Shown here piece after piece: positions 18,098-27,346 of a DNA stretch of 64,000 nt. The stretch spans positions 1 through 64,000 of the forward strand of contig JAPLUI010000186.1 of NCBI GenBank assembly GCA_026397725.1. The letters are read 5' to 3'. The notes beneath the pieces were generated by a model. It did not search any database. It was not told where the DNA came from and saw nothing but the letters and a program-made list of their open reading frames with translations. Position 1 is the stretch's first letter. Every line of letters starts with the position of its first letter. This DNA is from Verrucomicrobiota bacterium. Its GTDB lineage: Bacteria > Verrucomicrobiota > Verrucomicrobiia > Verrucomicrobiales > Akkermansiaceae. A program made the position numbers and the translations under genes.

Positions 18098-18781
18098 CTA
18101 GATCCGGCTGTCAAGCAGGCGTCCGTCCTGCATATCCAGGCGGGTGAACGCATGGTCGCTGGCGGCTGGTTCGTGAGTTACCATCAGCACCGCACCGCCG
18201 GCCCTGGCGAATTCGGCCAGATGGTCGAGCAGAATCCGGCCGTTGGCGGCGTCGAGGTTGCCGGTCGGTTCGTCCGCCAGGATGAGCATGGCACCACCGG
18301 CGAGGGCACGCACCAAGGCGACGCGTTGTTGCTCGCCGATACTCAACTCCGACGGGCGGTGTCGCAGGCGGTGAGAGAGACCGAGTTTCTCCAACAGCTT
18401 GCGGGCCTGGGTTTCCAAAGTGGCCCGCGGGGCACCGGCCAGGCCACACAGCATGACATTATCGAGCACCGACAGATAGGGCACGAGGTGAAAGTTCTGA
18501 AACACAAACCCGACCTTGGCGGCGCGGAATGCGGAGCGTGCGGCGGCCGACAGCGCATAGGGGTCGCGGCCCTGGAGCAGCACCTGCCCGCACTCGGGCC
18601 GGAGCAGCGTGCCGGCGCAAAGCAGCAAGGTCGTCTTGCCGCAACCGCTGGGGCCGCGCAAGGCGACGAAATCACCCCGGCGGATGGTCAACCCGATGCC
18701 GCGCAGTGCCACCACCTCCCCGCCCCAGCGGGTGGGGTAACGCTTTTCCAAGCCGGAGATATGGAGTAACTCATCAGTCAT
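18098..18781 (-). CDS. ABC transporter ATPase, LolD/MacB type
   Basis: 227 residues, full nucleotide-binding domain. Walker A is GPSGCGKTTLL, the signature is LSIGEQQRVALVRAL, Walker B is MLILADEPTGNLD, and a switch histidine lies in MVTHE. It belongs to the LolD/MacB/FtsE branch that drives FtsX-like permeases by mechanotransmission and not by classical import. Its start overlaps the end of the permease gene by 8 bp, so the two are translationally coupled. It is the last gene of the operon that begins at 26360. Confidence 0.92.
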   Translation of the reverse strand: MTDELLHISGLEKRYPTRWGGEVVALRGIGLTIRRGDFVALRGPSGCGKTTLLLCAGTLLRPECGQVLLQGRDPYALSAAARSAFRAAKVGFVFQNFHLVPYLSVLDNVMLCGLAGAPRATLETQARKLLEKLGLSHRLRHRPSELSIGEQQRVALVRALAGGAMLILADEPTGNLDAANGRILLDHLAEFARAGGAVLMVTHEPAASDHAFTRLDMQDGRLLDSRI

Positions 18782-20054
18782 GACGCAAGACCTCTGCGGG
18801 ATCCCTGCGGGACGCCCAAAACGATGGCACCCAGGCCGCCAGCACCGCCAAGGCCGGCATGCTCACGAGCAACCCGGCCACCTGGGATGAATCCAGCAAG
18901 GCCCCGAGCCCGTGGCCATGGAAAACCCGGTGCCGCAACGCCGTGATCACTAACAGTGCCAGCGGCGCGCCGCTCAAGCCACCGGCCAGCCCGGTCACCA
19001 GCGCCTTGAGCAGAAACGCGGCTAACAACGTACCCGATTTGATCCCGAGCGCCAGGAACAAGCCGATTTCCGGCAACCGCTCGCGCACGTTGAGGAATGC
19101 CAGCACCACCACGGCGACCAGGCCCATGATGGCGACCACCGGCAACAGGATCGCCGCCAGCGTTTCCCGCTGCGCCTTCAGTTGGCTCCGGTGGTCCTTG
19201 ATCGCTGCGAGTTGTTGCGCGGCGGTCTGGCCGGCCTGCAAGCGGGCCTCCGCACGGGCCAGGGCCTGGCTGCCCACCTCGATGATCCGGGTGCCGGGCA
19301 GAATCGCTAACAACTCCGTGCGGATTTCCGCCAAGCGGTCGAGGGTGGCGCAATTGCACTCCAAGGCCTGGATTTCATTGATCAGGCCCGGCTGGCCCAG
19401 CAAGTCCTGCGCGTCCCGCAAGTTGAGCCAGGCCGTGATGTCATCCTTCGAGCCGCGTTCCGGGTGGCATTTGGCCACGGTGAACTCGCGGCCCAGCAGG
19501 GTGAGCCGGTCGCCGACCTTGAAGCCGAGGCTCTGATGCAACTCCGCGCCAAGCACGATGCGGCCGCGCTGCACCGGGTCGATGAGCGGCTCCATCGGAT
19601 TGCGGTGCGCCAGCGGCACCTCACCGCGGATGCCGATGAGGATGAGCGTCCGCTGGTGTTCCGGCCACGTCAGCTTGCGGGTCAGGGCGGGCAGCAGGTG
19701 GTTGATGGTGACGATCGATGACTTGGCTAACCGTTCGACGTATTCCTCGGGCATGGTCTTCGAGGCGAAGCCCTTGTCATAAACCTCGCCGAGGTCCTGG
19801 CCCTCCGGGAAGATATAGATATTGAAGCCGAGCCCCTTCATCGACTTGCGCAGCTCATCCTCAAGGCGGAACATCTCACGCTCGGTTTCCCTGACCTGGC
19901 GCGACACCATCGCCTCCGTCTCCAGGTCGGTGCTTTTCAACAGCGCCGCCGTGAGCAGGAAGGTGGCGGCGGCCAGCGCCAGCGCCAGCACCGACAACAG
20001 GAAATTCCATTTCCGGTGCGCGAGTTCTTGCATGACCAGTTTGCCGAGTGTCAT
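18774..20054 (-). CDS. ABC transporter permease, FtsX/MacB-LolE type
   Basis: 426 residues. One N-terminal membrane helix (about 18-38) is followed by a large extracytoplasmic domain (about 40-300, MacB_PCD-like) with a coiled-coil stretch near 255-300. Three C-terminal helices follow (about 305-330, 345-375, 395-418). This is the 1+3 topology of the type VII ABC superfamily (LolC/E, MacB, FtsX). The ATG at 20054 overlaps the stop of the upstream gene (ATGA). The periplasmic domain probably interacts with the products of the two upstream genes; this is inference from operon structure. Confidence 0.88.
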   Translation of the reverse strand: MTLGKLVMQELAHRKWNFLLSVLALALAAATFLLTAALLKSTDLETEAMVSRQVRETEREMFRLEDELRKSMKGLGFNIYIFPEGQDLGEVYDKGFASKTMPEEYVERLAKSSIVTINHLLPALTRKLTWPEHQRTLILIGIRGEVPLAHRNPMEPLIDPVQRGRIVLGAELHQSLGFKVGDRLTLLGREFTVAKCHPERGSKDDITAWLNLRDAQDLLGQPGLINEIQALECNCATLDRLAEIRTELLAILPGTRIIEVGSQALARAEARLQAGQTAAQQLAAIKDHRSQLKAQRETLAAILLPVVAIMGLVAVVVLAFLNVRERLPEIGLFLALGIKSGTLLAAFLLKALVTGLAGGLSGAPLALLVITALRHRVFHGHGLGALLDSSQVAGLLVSMPALAVLAAWVPSFWASRRDPAEVLRHD

Positions 20055-21310
20055 GGGAATTTTCTCATCACGCCAAGCGTGGCGACGAACACTAACACAA
20101 GAAACGCGCCGGCGGCCCACCAGACATTGCGCATGACCGGGTTCATGCCAATGAAGGTGGCCGGCCGGGAAGCCGCATCCGCACCGACGGCAGGCACCAG
20201 CTCCGCCGGAACCTCCCCGGTGAGGACGGCGGTGCCGCTCAGGGGCGGCAGTTCGCGCTCAGGAATGGCCGTGACCCCCGCGAGCCGGGCCGCCCAGTCT
20301 TCCTCTAACAATATATCAACTCCCGGATTCTGCGCCTTGACCTGGCAGGCGCACGGGCCGCAAAGGTAGCGTGAAATCGTGGCGATGTTATCATGATTGA
20401 TCTCCCCGCCCGCCAGCGGCCCGAGGATGCGCCCGCGCCCGAAGAGCGGAAACGCCAACGGGTGGTCGCGCTTCGCCGACAAGCCCGGCACCACGTTCAT
20501 GAGCATGCCGCGCAAGACGTCCTCCTGCGGGTCAGCAGGTGACAGGCGCACGACGGCAAAGGCAATCCGCAAGGGGATGCCGGACTCGAGTTGATTCTCG
20601 GGGTCGAAGTAACCATTGTCATCCGCCGCAGCAGTGCCTTGGCCGGTGGTCTCGCCGGACGGATGGACCACCCCGGCCGGAAGCTCCAGGTCCTGCTCGA
20701 CCGCAGTCAGGCTTTCCCGCAGGACCTGCTCGGCAGCGTCGTCCTCCGCCTGCTGGCCGGACTCTAACAAAATCCACGTCGCCGTGGTGCCTAGCACGGC
20801 CTTGGCGACGAAGTCGTCGCGCCCCGGCGACTTGGTGAGCCGCCGCAGGTTGTCCTCGGCCAGCGGCGCATGCCAAATCAAGGTCGGTTCGCCGAAGCCG
20901 GCCGGGAAAAACAGGAAAGCCGCCGGCAGCGACACCTGCGCCAAGGGCAGATGCTTGACCGCCGGATCCTCGGGGGTCGCCGTCAGATCGAGCACCTGGA
21001 CGGATAGATTCGCGGTACCGTCGTGTTCCCATGACTTGTCTAACAGACTGTCCGTCAGTTGCTGTTGCGCTGGAGTCAGAGGCTGGTCGTGGGCCACCAC
21101 CAGCGCATAGTTGTCAGATATCCAGCGTTCCAAGGCGAAGCGGAAGACCGGGACGTTGCACGCACCCGCTGGGTGAAGTGCCGCGAACCACGCCATGCAG
21201 ATGAGCACCGCACGGGCCAACCACGCGGCCCGGATGGGAGCACCACCGCCTGGCGAGCAGCCGGGACGGCGGTGCTCCGGGGCGGCGGTTCTGGCGGGAT
21301 GGCAAGGCAT
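20051..21310 (-). CDS. Exported protein with C-terminal membrane anchor, unknown family
   Basis: 419 residues. An arginine-rich N-terminus and a hydrophobic segment (about 30-48) ending in a signal-peptidase-like AGAC-N are seen. A soluble domain of about 330 residues is followed by a C-terminal transmembrane helix (about 393-412). A small cysteine cluster, LCGPCACQVK, lies near residue 325. No family was recognised. The gene starts 2 bp after the stop of the giant PQQ protein gene and its stop overlaps the permease start, so it is strictly coupled to both. It may be the envelope linker between the surface protein and the ABC complex. Confidence 0.65.
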   Translation of the reverse strand: MPCHPARTAAPEHRRPGCSPGGGAPIRAAWLARAVLICMAWFAALHPAGACNVPVFRFALERWISDNYALVVAHDQPLTPAQQQLTDSLLDKSWEHDGTANLSVQVLDLTATPEDPAVKHLPLAQVSLPAAFLFFPAGFGEPTLIWHAPLAEDNLRRLTKSPGRDDFVAKAVLGTTATWILLESGQQAEDDAAEQVLRESLTAVEQDLELPAGVVHPSGETTGQGTAAADDNGYFDPENQLESGIPLRIAFAVVRLSPADPQEDVLRGMLMNVVPGLSAKRDHPLAFPLFGRGRILGPLAGGEINHDNIATISRYLCGPCACQVKAQNPGVDILLEEDWAARLAGVTAIPERELPPLSGTAVLTGEVPAELVPAVGADAASRPATFIGMNPVMRNVWWAAGAFLVLVFVATLGVMRKFP

Positions 21311-21311
21311 A

Positions 21312-24300
21312 TCAATCGGCTTGCTCGGTGACGATCTCCAGGCCGCTGAGCAGCGGCAGCGTGCGGGCGGTTAGAGTCTTTGCCTGCGGCACGAACTCGA
21401 TGGTCAGGTTGGTGGTGGCCGGCACGCCCTTATAGGTACGGGTCAGGGCTTGCCGGGGGCCGCCGGCCTGCTTGACGATGTCGAGCGCCGCTTCCACCGT
21501 GCGGCCCTGCATGCGGATGCCGAACACGCGCTCGCCGGGTTTCACGTCGTCGAGTTCCGCGAAATGCAGCCGCACCTCATAGGTGCGCATGCCGGTGGGC
21601 GCCTGCGCCAGGGTGAGTTGATAGCGCGAGGACAGGAGCGACGACAGGCTGGCGAAGGACGGCTGCGCCTTGCCGTTAGGGCGGATGGCAAGGTTCAAGT
21701 CCTCCAGGGTGAGACCCAGCGACGTCAGCAACTTGCGCGGAATCGCGAGTTCCGCGCGGAAGCTGTCCGCATCGGCGGCGACCGCTGCGGACCACTGCGC
21801 GACGGGCACTTCGCGGGCGGGCAAATCATAGAGCAGCACCGACCCGTAGAACTCGCGACGGGTCGTCGGTTGCCTGATGACGGGCACCTCGCTGGCGTCG
21901 GTGGCGAGTTCGAGTTCGGGCACCATTTCGCCGCGCAGGATGTCGCGCCGCGTGCCGCCGCCAAAGGCGATGTTCTGGTCGCCGGCCTTGGGGTCGAAGG
22001 CCACCAGCTTCAGGCCGCAGCGGGCACCCGCCACCGGTTGGATGCCCAAGTCCTCCCACGGAAACAGCGCCTCCACCACCAAGTCCTCGCCACTCGCCGC
22101 GGACACCAGCGGCATGGCCGCCTTCCGATCCGTGCGGAACGTCTTCCAGTCGTCCATGTCCACCGAATCTTTGGTGTCCTTACCGAGGGTCGGCCGCAGG
22201 GCCTCCGCCGTGCCCTCTGCGGGCCGGATCAGGGTTTCGAGGAGGTTGCGCTCGCCCGCGCCGACGAGCTGCGTCCGCAGGGCACGCCAGTCCTTTTGCA
22301 CCGAGAAGAAATCCTTGGGTATGGTTGTTAGCATGGCCAGCCCTTGGGGCGTCCACCCCACCCGGACCGTCCCGCGGTTTTCGGCCAGGGGCAGGACCAC
22401 GCCTTGGTTAGCCCAATCACCGGCCCGGCCGTCGATGGTGAGTCCGGCGACTGGCGGAATGCGCAAGCGCCAGGAGACCTCGGCGCTGTAACGTGCGCCA
22501 CCGGCGGACACTCCGAACTGGGCGCACGGGGAATGATGTTTGTCCTTCAAGATCACACTGACCTGATCGCCGGCCCAGAGGTTGCCCTGGTCTTCCTTCA
22601 CGTTCTTCCGCCACGGCACGGCGGCCCCCTTGGCCAACTGGGGTTGCTCCTGATAGGCAAGATAGAGATTCGCCTCATCGAAGCGGACCCGCAGGCGGGC
22701 ATTGGGCAGCGCCGCCTTGCCGCCTCCGGTGCGAACCGGAATGCCGTTGTCATCCGCCCAGGTGGCTTCGTCCAGCCGGGCATCAATGGTCACCGCACCG
22801 CGGAGCGGAAACGCCAGACAATCCTGCTTCGGATCGTAATAGACCAGACCGAGGCTGAGCGACTCGATCCCCAGCACCTGCGAGGCGTATATCCATGGCG
22901 TCTTGGTGCCTTGGATCAGCGTCCGGTCGGCATTGACCCGCACCGGCTGGCCGCCATCTAACAATGTCATCGCCAGCGGCATGCCGAAGGTGTGGGGGCG
23001 TTTCTCGGGGCCGGCGGCTTCCTCCATCAGCGGCTCGCGCGGATAGCCTAACCACAAGGTGCGGTTGTCGTCCCGGCGGTCGCCGGGGGCACCCAAATTG
23101 AGTGCGGCCCGCTTGATGCTGGCGCTTTTCGGTTTGGCATAGAACAAGGCCCAGTCCTCATTCTTGCGGACGGCCGCCGGCGCGAGCGCCAGCGAGGTTG
23201 AGAAGTTATAGGGGCAGAAGCAGTCGGCGTTGGCCTCCCCGGAAAACAACACCCCGAGCGCCGGCAGCAACGACACCCCGCATCCCGGCTTCATCCCGGG
23301 AAAGTTCCGCATGCCGCTGTCGTCCTCCAAGTCATACATGCCCAGCGTGCCGGAGCGGAAGAAATCCATCGTCAGCGAGGAAATCGTGCCACTGCACCCG
23401 TAGCCGCGCTGGTACTTCTGTTTTTCGGTTAGGCCGCTGAACGGATCCGTCCGCTCGCCGAGCGAGGGATTGACGTCGGAGGCCACGGGCGGGCGCGGGA
23501 CGTTGCCGTCGTGGCGGACGAAATACGGCAGCTTGCCCCAGTTTTCGACATGGCTGGGGGCCGCCTTGCGGTCGGCCCGCGGGACGATGCCGGCGGGTGA
23601 GACCTGGGTGCTCGTGTCGCCGCTGAACACAAAGGTGGCGGTGCCGTTCTGCAGGAGATCCTGCGCGCCCGGGCCGGTTTGCAGGAACTCCCGCGATCCT
23701 GTTAGGGGCATTTCCCGCAGCCAGCGCCGGGGCGCTTCCTTGCCGCCTTCGTAGAGGAGCAGTTCGGCCCGCAAGTCGAAATTGGGCACCGCAGGTCCGG
23801 CGAGGCGGGTGATTTCCTCGAACGGGAGGCGCAGCACCACCGGCCCCTTGCCGTTCTCCGCGCGGGTCAGGGACAGCTTGGGCAGCACGCCGCCGCCCGG
23901 TTGCGCGTAGTTGCGGAACGTGGCGCTCGTGGTGTTGACGATGACCCCAAAGGCACCCGGCGCCGCCGGTCGCAGCCGATGCGCGGGTTCGCGGAAATCA
24001 AAATCCAACATCCAACAATCGGCGCTGTAGGGCGTGGGAGTGTTGGTTTCCAGCACCAGCTCCAGCCCCTGCGGGGTCTTTTGCACGGTGATCCTGCCCG
24101 AGTACTTGTTACCTTTTTTGGCATCGAAGGCCTGCGGCTTGGCGAGGTCGAAGACAAACGGCTTGGGGTCGCCGTACACCTTGAGGATTTCCCCGCTGCG
24201 GGCGTCGCATTGCAGAATGTTGCGGCTGCCGATATAGACATTCTGGTCGTCGGCGGAAATGCTGCTGAACCCTGGCACATACCATGACCATAACTCGGTG

Positions 24301-26360
24301 CCGTTGTATGCGTCGGTGGCAATCACATGCGACTCGCCTTGCAGAAACACGCGGCCGTGCGCCGGAATCGGCGGCGGATAATAGCGCCCGTGGCGGCGCA
24401 GCATGCGGTCGCGCCCCGGGCCGCCGAACCACAGGAGTTCCAGCGGCCACTTGAGGCGCTGGTCGGTCTGATAGGTTGAGTTCCAATCGAACGCGCCTTC
24501 GAGCGGGGCCCGCGCGACGTAGGGCACGCCGCGGGTGGTCACCAATTCCCGCGCGGGAATGCCCGCAGCCTCCAGTGAGGCGGCCATGCTGGCGGGCGCG
24601 GCACCGGGGAAATACAGCTTGCCGGAGCACGGTTGCAGCACCCGATAGAGTTCCTCGGGATTGATGCCACCGCCCGTGCCGCTAACGATCACGACGTTGG
24701 CGAAGAAGTCGGCGTAGGGCAGCACCCCGTTCGGCGGGCTCTGATGGACCACCACGCGCGTGCCATAACCATTTCCTAACAAACGTTGGCGGGCGCGGGC
24801 GACGGCGCTGGCGTCTGCCAGAAGACAGGTCACGTTGAGCATGCTGGCGGCGGCGAGCGCTTCCGCCAGCGCGGTGTCGGGCGTGCCGCAAACCAGCGCG
24901 AAACCCTTCGCCCCCGGATCGAGCGCGAGATTCGCCGGCAGTTTCGGCACCGGCTGGGCCTGCGCCTTGGGACTGGCCCCGACCACCGCCCGGCCGGTTT
25001 GCTGGCTGAAATCATAGAGCAAGCCGCAGTCGGTGGAGACCATCAAGTGCCCGTTGGCCACCGCGATGCCGCGGGCCTGGCCGCTCACCGGTGCCGACCA
25101 CACGGTCTTGCCGTCGGCCACGCTCAACGCGCGAATCTCGCCGGCGGTGCCCACCAACAAGTGGCTGCCGGCCAGCGCCAGGCAGTAAACGCGAGGCGCC
25201 GCTTGTTGCCACCGTCCCTTGAGGTCCTTGCCCGAGGCCTCGACCGCCTCGACCGCGCCCATCCCGGCGGTGAAAAGGATGTTGTTAGAAAAAACCATCC
25301 GGTCGCGGCCGCCGATCGGTTCGATCATCCCGCGCAGGCGGCCCATGCCGCCGCGCACCGAACCGGGGAGTTTGTCGTATTTCGACCATTGCGGATTGAA
25401 GCTGCGCTTGCCTTCGCGCAAGTCATAGAACGCGATGCCATCGGACTCCCACAGATCGGCCTCGCCGAGGCGGGTGTCCTGGTCGCCCTGCCAGGCACGG
25501 GCGGCCACCATCACGCAATCGTCGCCGAGGGCGGCAGCGGTCGAGCCCGGCGTGCGTGCATCCCAGTAGCGGAGTTTCCCGGTCGCAAGATCGAAGCCGG
25601 CCGGCGCGCTCTGCCCGGTCGGAACCAACAGAACCTTGCCATCGGAAAGCAGGTCCCCTTGCGGCGTGGGGCCGCCATACGACAGCCCGTCGTGCGGGAA
25701 GAGTTGATAGTCCGCATTGCAGGTGTCGTTGCACCAGCGGACCTTGCCGGTGTGGCGGTCGAGGGCGAAAAAGCTGGTGCCTTCCGATGGCCACATGCCG
25801 GCGGTGGCATAGACGGTATCCCCGATGACGAGCACGCCCGAGCGGCACGGCCAGCGCGAGATCATGCGGCCGTTGCCGGAGAGCATGCGCTTGGCATCGA
25901 AATTGCGGTGGCTCCACACCAGCGTGCCGGTCTGCGCATTGAGGCAATACACCGCCCCGTCGTCGGATGCGAAATAGCACAGGTTCCCCACCAGATGCGG
26001 CGCGAAGCGGACCGGCGCGTCGGTGGTGAAGGACCAGGCAATTTGCCCGTCGGCCGCCTTGAGCGCGTACACCGTGTCCTCGGCCGACGATCCGAACACC
26101 ACCAACCCACCGGCCGCCACCGGTTGATAGGCGTAATCAAAATCAAACCAGTTCACCGTGCGCCCCGGTTCGGGCCAGGCGGGACGCGGGGTGGCCCCGC
26201 TATGGACCCAGGTGCTCACCAGGGGAAACGCCAGTTGTTCCGAGGTCGCCGCCGAGCGTCGCTCGTCCTTGCGGAAGCACGGCCAGTCCTCGCCGCGACA
26301 AACGGCTGCCAGGGCAGTCATCGCAACCAGCACGACCGACGTGAGTTTCTTGAGCATCAT
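21312..26360 (-). CDS. Giant exported PQQ-propeller / methyltransferase-like / CBM9 / malectin protein
   Basis: About 1682 residues. A signal peptide (1-23) is followed by PQQ-type propeller blades (about 28-475, e.g. VYALKAADGQIAWSF, YCLNAQTGTLVWSH). Next comes a Rossmann-like segment (about 480-600, GFALVCGTPDTALAEALAAA) that resembles a degenerate class I methyltransferase. More propeller blades follow (VIATDAYNGTELWSWYVPG). Two CBM9/DOMON-like domains have TIDARLDEATWAD and TIDGRAGDWANQG starts. A malectin-like C-terminus reads YEVRLHFAELDDVKPGERVF. The last two module types bind sugars, so polysaccharide binding at the surface is likely; no catalytic activity is assured. The first in-frame codon is a GTG at 26363; ATG 26360 fits the promoter better. 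Confidence 0.82.
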   Translation of the reverse strand: MMLKKLTSVVLVAMTALAAVCRGEDWPCFRKDERRSAATSEQLAFPLVSTWVHSGATPRPAWPEPGRTVNWFDFDYAYQPVAAGGLVVFGSSAEDTVYALKAADGQIAWSFTTDAPVRFAPHLVGNLCYFASDDGAVYCLNAQTGTLVWSHRNFDAKRMLSGNGRMISRWPCRSGVLVIGDTVYATAGMWPSEGTSFFALDRHTGKVRWCNDTCNADYQLFPHDGLSYGGPTPQGDLLSDGKVLLVPTGQSAPAGFDLATGKLRYWDARTPGSTAAALGDDCVMVAARAWQGDQDTRLGEADLWESDGIAFYDLREGKRSFNPQWSKYDKLPGSVRGGMGRLRGMIEPIGGRDRMVFSNNILFTAGMGAVEAVEASGKDLKGRWQQAAPRVYCLALAGSHLLVGTAGEIRALSVADGKTVWSAPVSGQARGIAVANGHLMVSTDCGLLYDFSQQTGRAVVGASPKAQAQPVPKLPANLALDPGAKGFALVCGTPDTALAEALAAASMLNVTCLLADASAVARARQRLLGNGYGTRVVVHQSPPNGVLPYADFFANVVIVSGTGGGINPEELYRVLQPCSGKLYFPGAAPASMAASLEAAGIPARELVTTRGVPYVARAPLEGAFDWNSTYQTDQRLKWPLELLWFGGPGRDRMLRRHGRYYPPPIPAHGRVFLQGESHVIATDAYNGTELWSWYVPGFSSISADDQNVYIGSRNILQCDARSGEILKVYGDPKPFVFDLAKPQAFDAKKGNKYSGRITVQKTPQGLELVLETNTPTPYSADCWMLDFDFREPAHRLRPAAPGAFGVIVNTTSATFRNYAQPGGGVLPKLSLTRAENGKGPVVLRLPFEEITRLAGPAVPNFDLRAELLLYEGGKEAPRRWLREMPLTGSREFLQTGPGAQDLLQNGTATFVFSGDTSTQVSPAGIVPRADRKAAPSHVENWGKLPYFVRHDGNVPRPPVASDVNPSLGERTDPFSGLTEKQKYQRGYGCSGTISSLTMDFFRSGTLGMYDLEDDSGMRNFPGMKPGCGVSLLPALGVLFSGEANADCFCPYNFSTSLALAPAAVRKNEDWALFYAKPKSASIKRAALNLGAPGDRRDDNRTLWLGYPREPLMEEAAGPEKRPHTFGMPLAMTLLDGGQPVRVNADRTLIQGTKTPWIYASQVLGIESLSLGLVYYDPKQDCLAFPLRGAVTIDARLDEATWADDNGIPVRTGGGKAALPNARLRVRFDEANLYLAYQEQPQLAKGAAVPWRKNVKEDQGNLWAGDQVSVILKDKHHSPCAQFGVSAGGARYSAEVSWRLRIPPVAGLTIDGRAGDWANQGVVLPLAENRGTVRVGWTPQGLAMLTTIPKDFFSVQKDWRALRTQLVGAGERNLLETLIRPAEGTAEALRPTLGKDTKDSVDMDDWKTFRTDRKAAMPLVSAASGEDLVVEALFPWEDLGIQPVAGARCGLKLVAFDPKAGDQNIAFGGGTRRDILRGEMVPELELATDASEVPVIRQPTTRREFYGSVLLYDLPAREVPVAQWSAAVAADADSFRAELAIPRKLLTSLGLTLEDLNLAIRPNGKAQPSFASLSSLLSSRYQLTLAQAPTGMRTYEVRLHFAELDDVKPGERVFGIRMQGRTVEAALDIVKQAGGPRQALTRTYKGVPATTNLTIEFVPQAKTLTARTLPLLSGLEIVTEQAD

Positions 26361-26368
26361 CACGCGAG

Positions 26369-26433
26369 ATTAGACAGCATCACGGCCCTCCGGGCAATGT
26401 CCAATTTGCGAAGCCGCTTGTCCGATTCGCGCA
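26369..26433 (-). promoter_or_regulatory. Promoter with two 18-bp activator half-sites in 21-bp phase (site B)
   Basis: On the minus strand TGCGCGAATCGGACAAGC (26433-26416) and TTCGCAAATTGGACATTG (26412-26395) start 21 bp apart. The final TTG of the second site begins a -35-like TTGCCC (26397-26392). TCTAAT lies 17 bp further (26374-26369), matching TATAAT at five of six positions. Transcription would start near 26362, almost at the ATG at 26360, giving a leaderless or nearly leaderless mRNA. The same architecture occurs at 9091-9155. Confidence 0.7.
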
Positions 26434-26465
26434 AAAGGACCGGCAGCGGCCTGTTGCTGCGCAGC

Positions 26466-26503
26466 CACAAAAATCAGCCGCACCCCGGTGAGGAGTGCGG
26501 CTG
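26466..26503 (-). terminator. Rho-independent terminator after rpmA
   Basis: A perfect 9-bp stem, cagccgcac with gtgcggctg and an 11-nt loop (26475-26503), is followed on the minus strand by a short T run (complement of aaaaat at 26469-26474). It ends the rplU-rpmA transcript and insulates it from the PQQ operon promoter. Confidence 0.85.
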
Positions 26504-26519
26504 GGTGAAGCTTGGAGTG

Positions 26520-26789
26520 TCAGTTCGCGGCGGCGACGGCAGGCGCGGGCGCGGCGATGTTGACGCGGCGGCCTTCGCGGTCAAACAGAACCTTGCCATC
26601 AACGAGAGCAAACAGCGTGTGATCGCGGCCCATGCCGACGTTGACGCCGGGATGCACCTTGGTGCCGCGCTGGCGGATGATGATGTTGCCAGCGATGACG
26701 GCCTGACCGCCGAATTTCTTCACGCCGAGACGCTTGCTCTGGGAATCGCGACCGTTCTTGACGGAGCCTTGTCCTTTTTTATGGGCCAT
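26520..26789 (-). CDS. rpmA: 50S ribosomal protein L27
   Basis: 89 residues beginning [16 protein letters not shown], the family hallmark; the N-terminal tail reaches the peptidyl-transferase centre. [21 protein letters not shown] and [11 protein letters not shown] are conserved. The C-terminus carries a short Ala/Pro-rich extension. It lies 25 bp after rplU on the same strand, the usual pair, and is followed by a clear terminator. Confidence 0.98.
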   Translation of the reverse strand: MAHKKGQGSVKNGRDSQSKRLGVKKFGGQAVIAGNIIIRQRGTKVHPGVNVGMGRDHTLFALVDGKVLFDREGRRVNIAAPAPAVAAAN

Positions 26790-26814
26790 GGTAGGGAGGG
26801 GGTGGGAGGGGAGA

Positions 26815-27129
26815 TTAACCAGTGATCGAGGTGACCTCGAGCTTGGTGAGATGACGGCGGAAACCCTTGGTCTTGTGGAAACCCTTGCGGCGCTTGAACT
26901 TGAAGGCCACGCCCTTGGGTCCACGGAACTGGTCGATGACCTTGGCCGTCACGGAGGCCCCGGCGACGGTGGGAGCACCGATCTTCACGGTGTCGCCCAT
27001 CCCCACGAGCAGGACCTCGTCGAACTGGATTTCAGAATCGACTTCGGCGGCGAGCTTTTCGACGTCGAATTTCTCGCCTTGTTGGACGCGGTATTGTTTA
27101 CCGCCGGTTTTGATCACTGCGTAGGCCAT
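26815..27129 (-). CDS. rplU: 50S ribosomal protein L21
   Basis: 104 residues starting [20 protein letters not shown]. It is an early-assembly rRNA-binding protein of the large subunit. The C-terminal [17 protein letters not shown] is typical of the basic RNA-binding end. The ATG at 27129 is the standard start; upstream extension is spurious. It is the first gene of rplU-rpmA, divergent from the phosphoesterase. Confidence 0.98.
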   Translation of the reverse strand: MAYAVIKTGGKQYRVQQGEKFDVEKLAAEVDSEIQFDEVLLVGMGDTVKIGAPTVAGASVTAKVIDQFRGPKGVAFKFKRRKGFHKTKGFRRHLTKLEVTSITG

Positions 27130-27346
27130 GGCCGGGATGGGGAAATAAGGTGGGGTCCCGCCGTTGTGGGCGGGCGGGGAGTTCAACACGCTCCCGGCTC
27201 CCATGCAAGTTTTTTTTTGAAATCCGCGATTTTGACGATAAGCCCGGAGCTGCCAGGCGGAAAATGACCGGAATCCGGCGGCAACGGCGGCGGCTCGGCA
27301 GCTCGGTGTGGAGCGGGCTTGACAGCTACGCTAGAGTGAAGTCCCG

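Noticed and set aside
24786..26825. 679-codon plus-strand open frame
   Set aside because: Antisense to the PQQ protein gene; composition is typical of a GC-rich shadow (Arg/Gly/Ala/His-rich) and it lacks any domain.
27319..27324. TTGACA before the metallophosphoesterase as a -35 box
   Set aside because: No -10-like hexamer lies 16-18 bp downstream and the start codon is too near.
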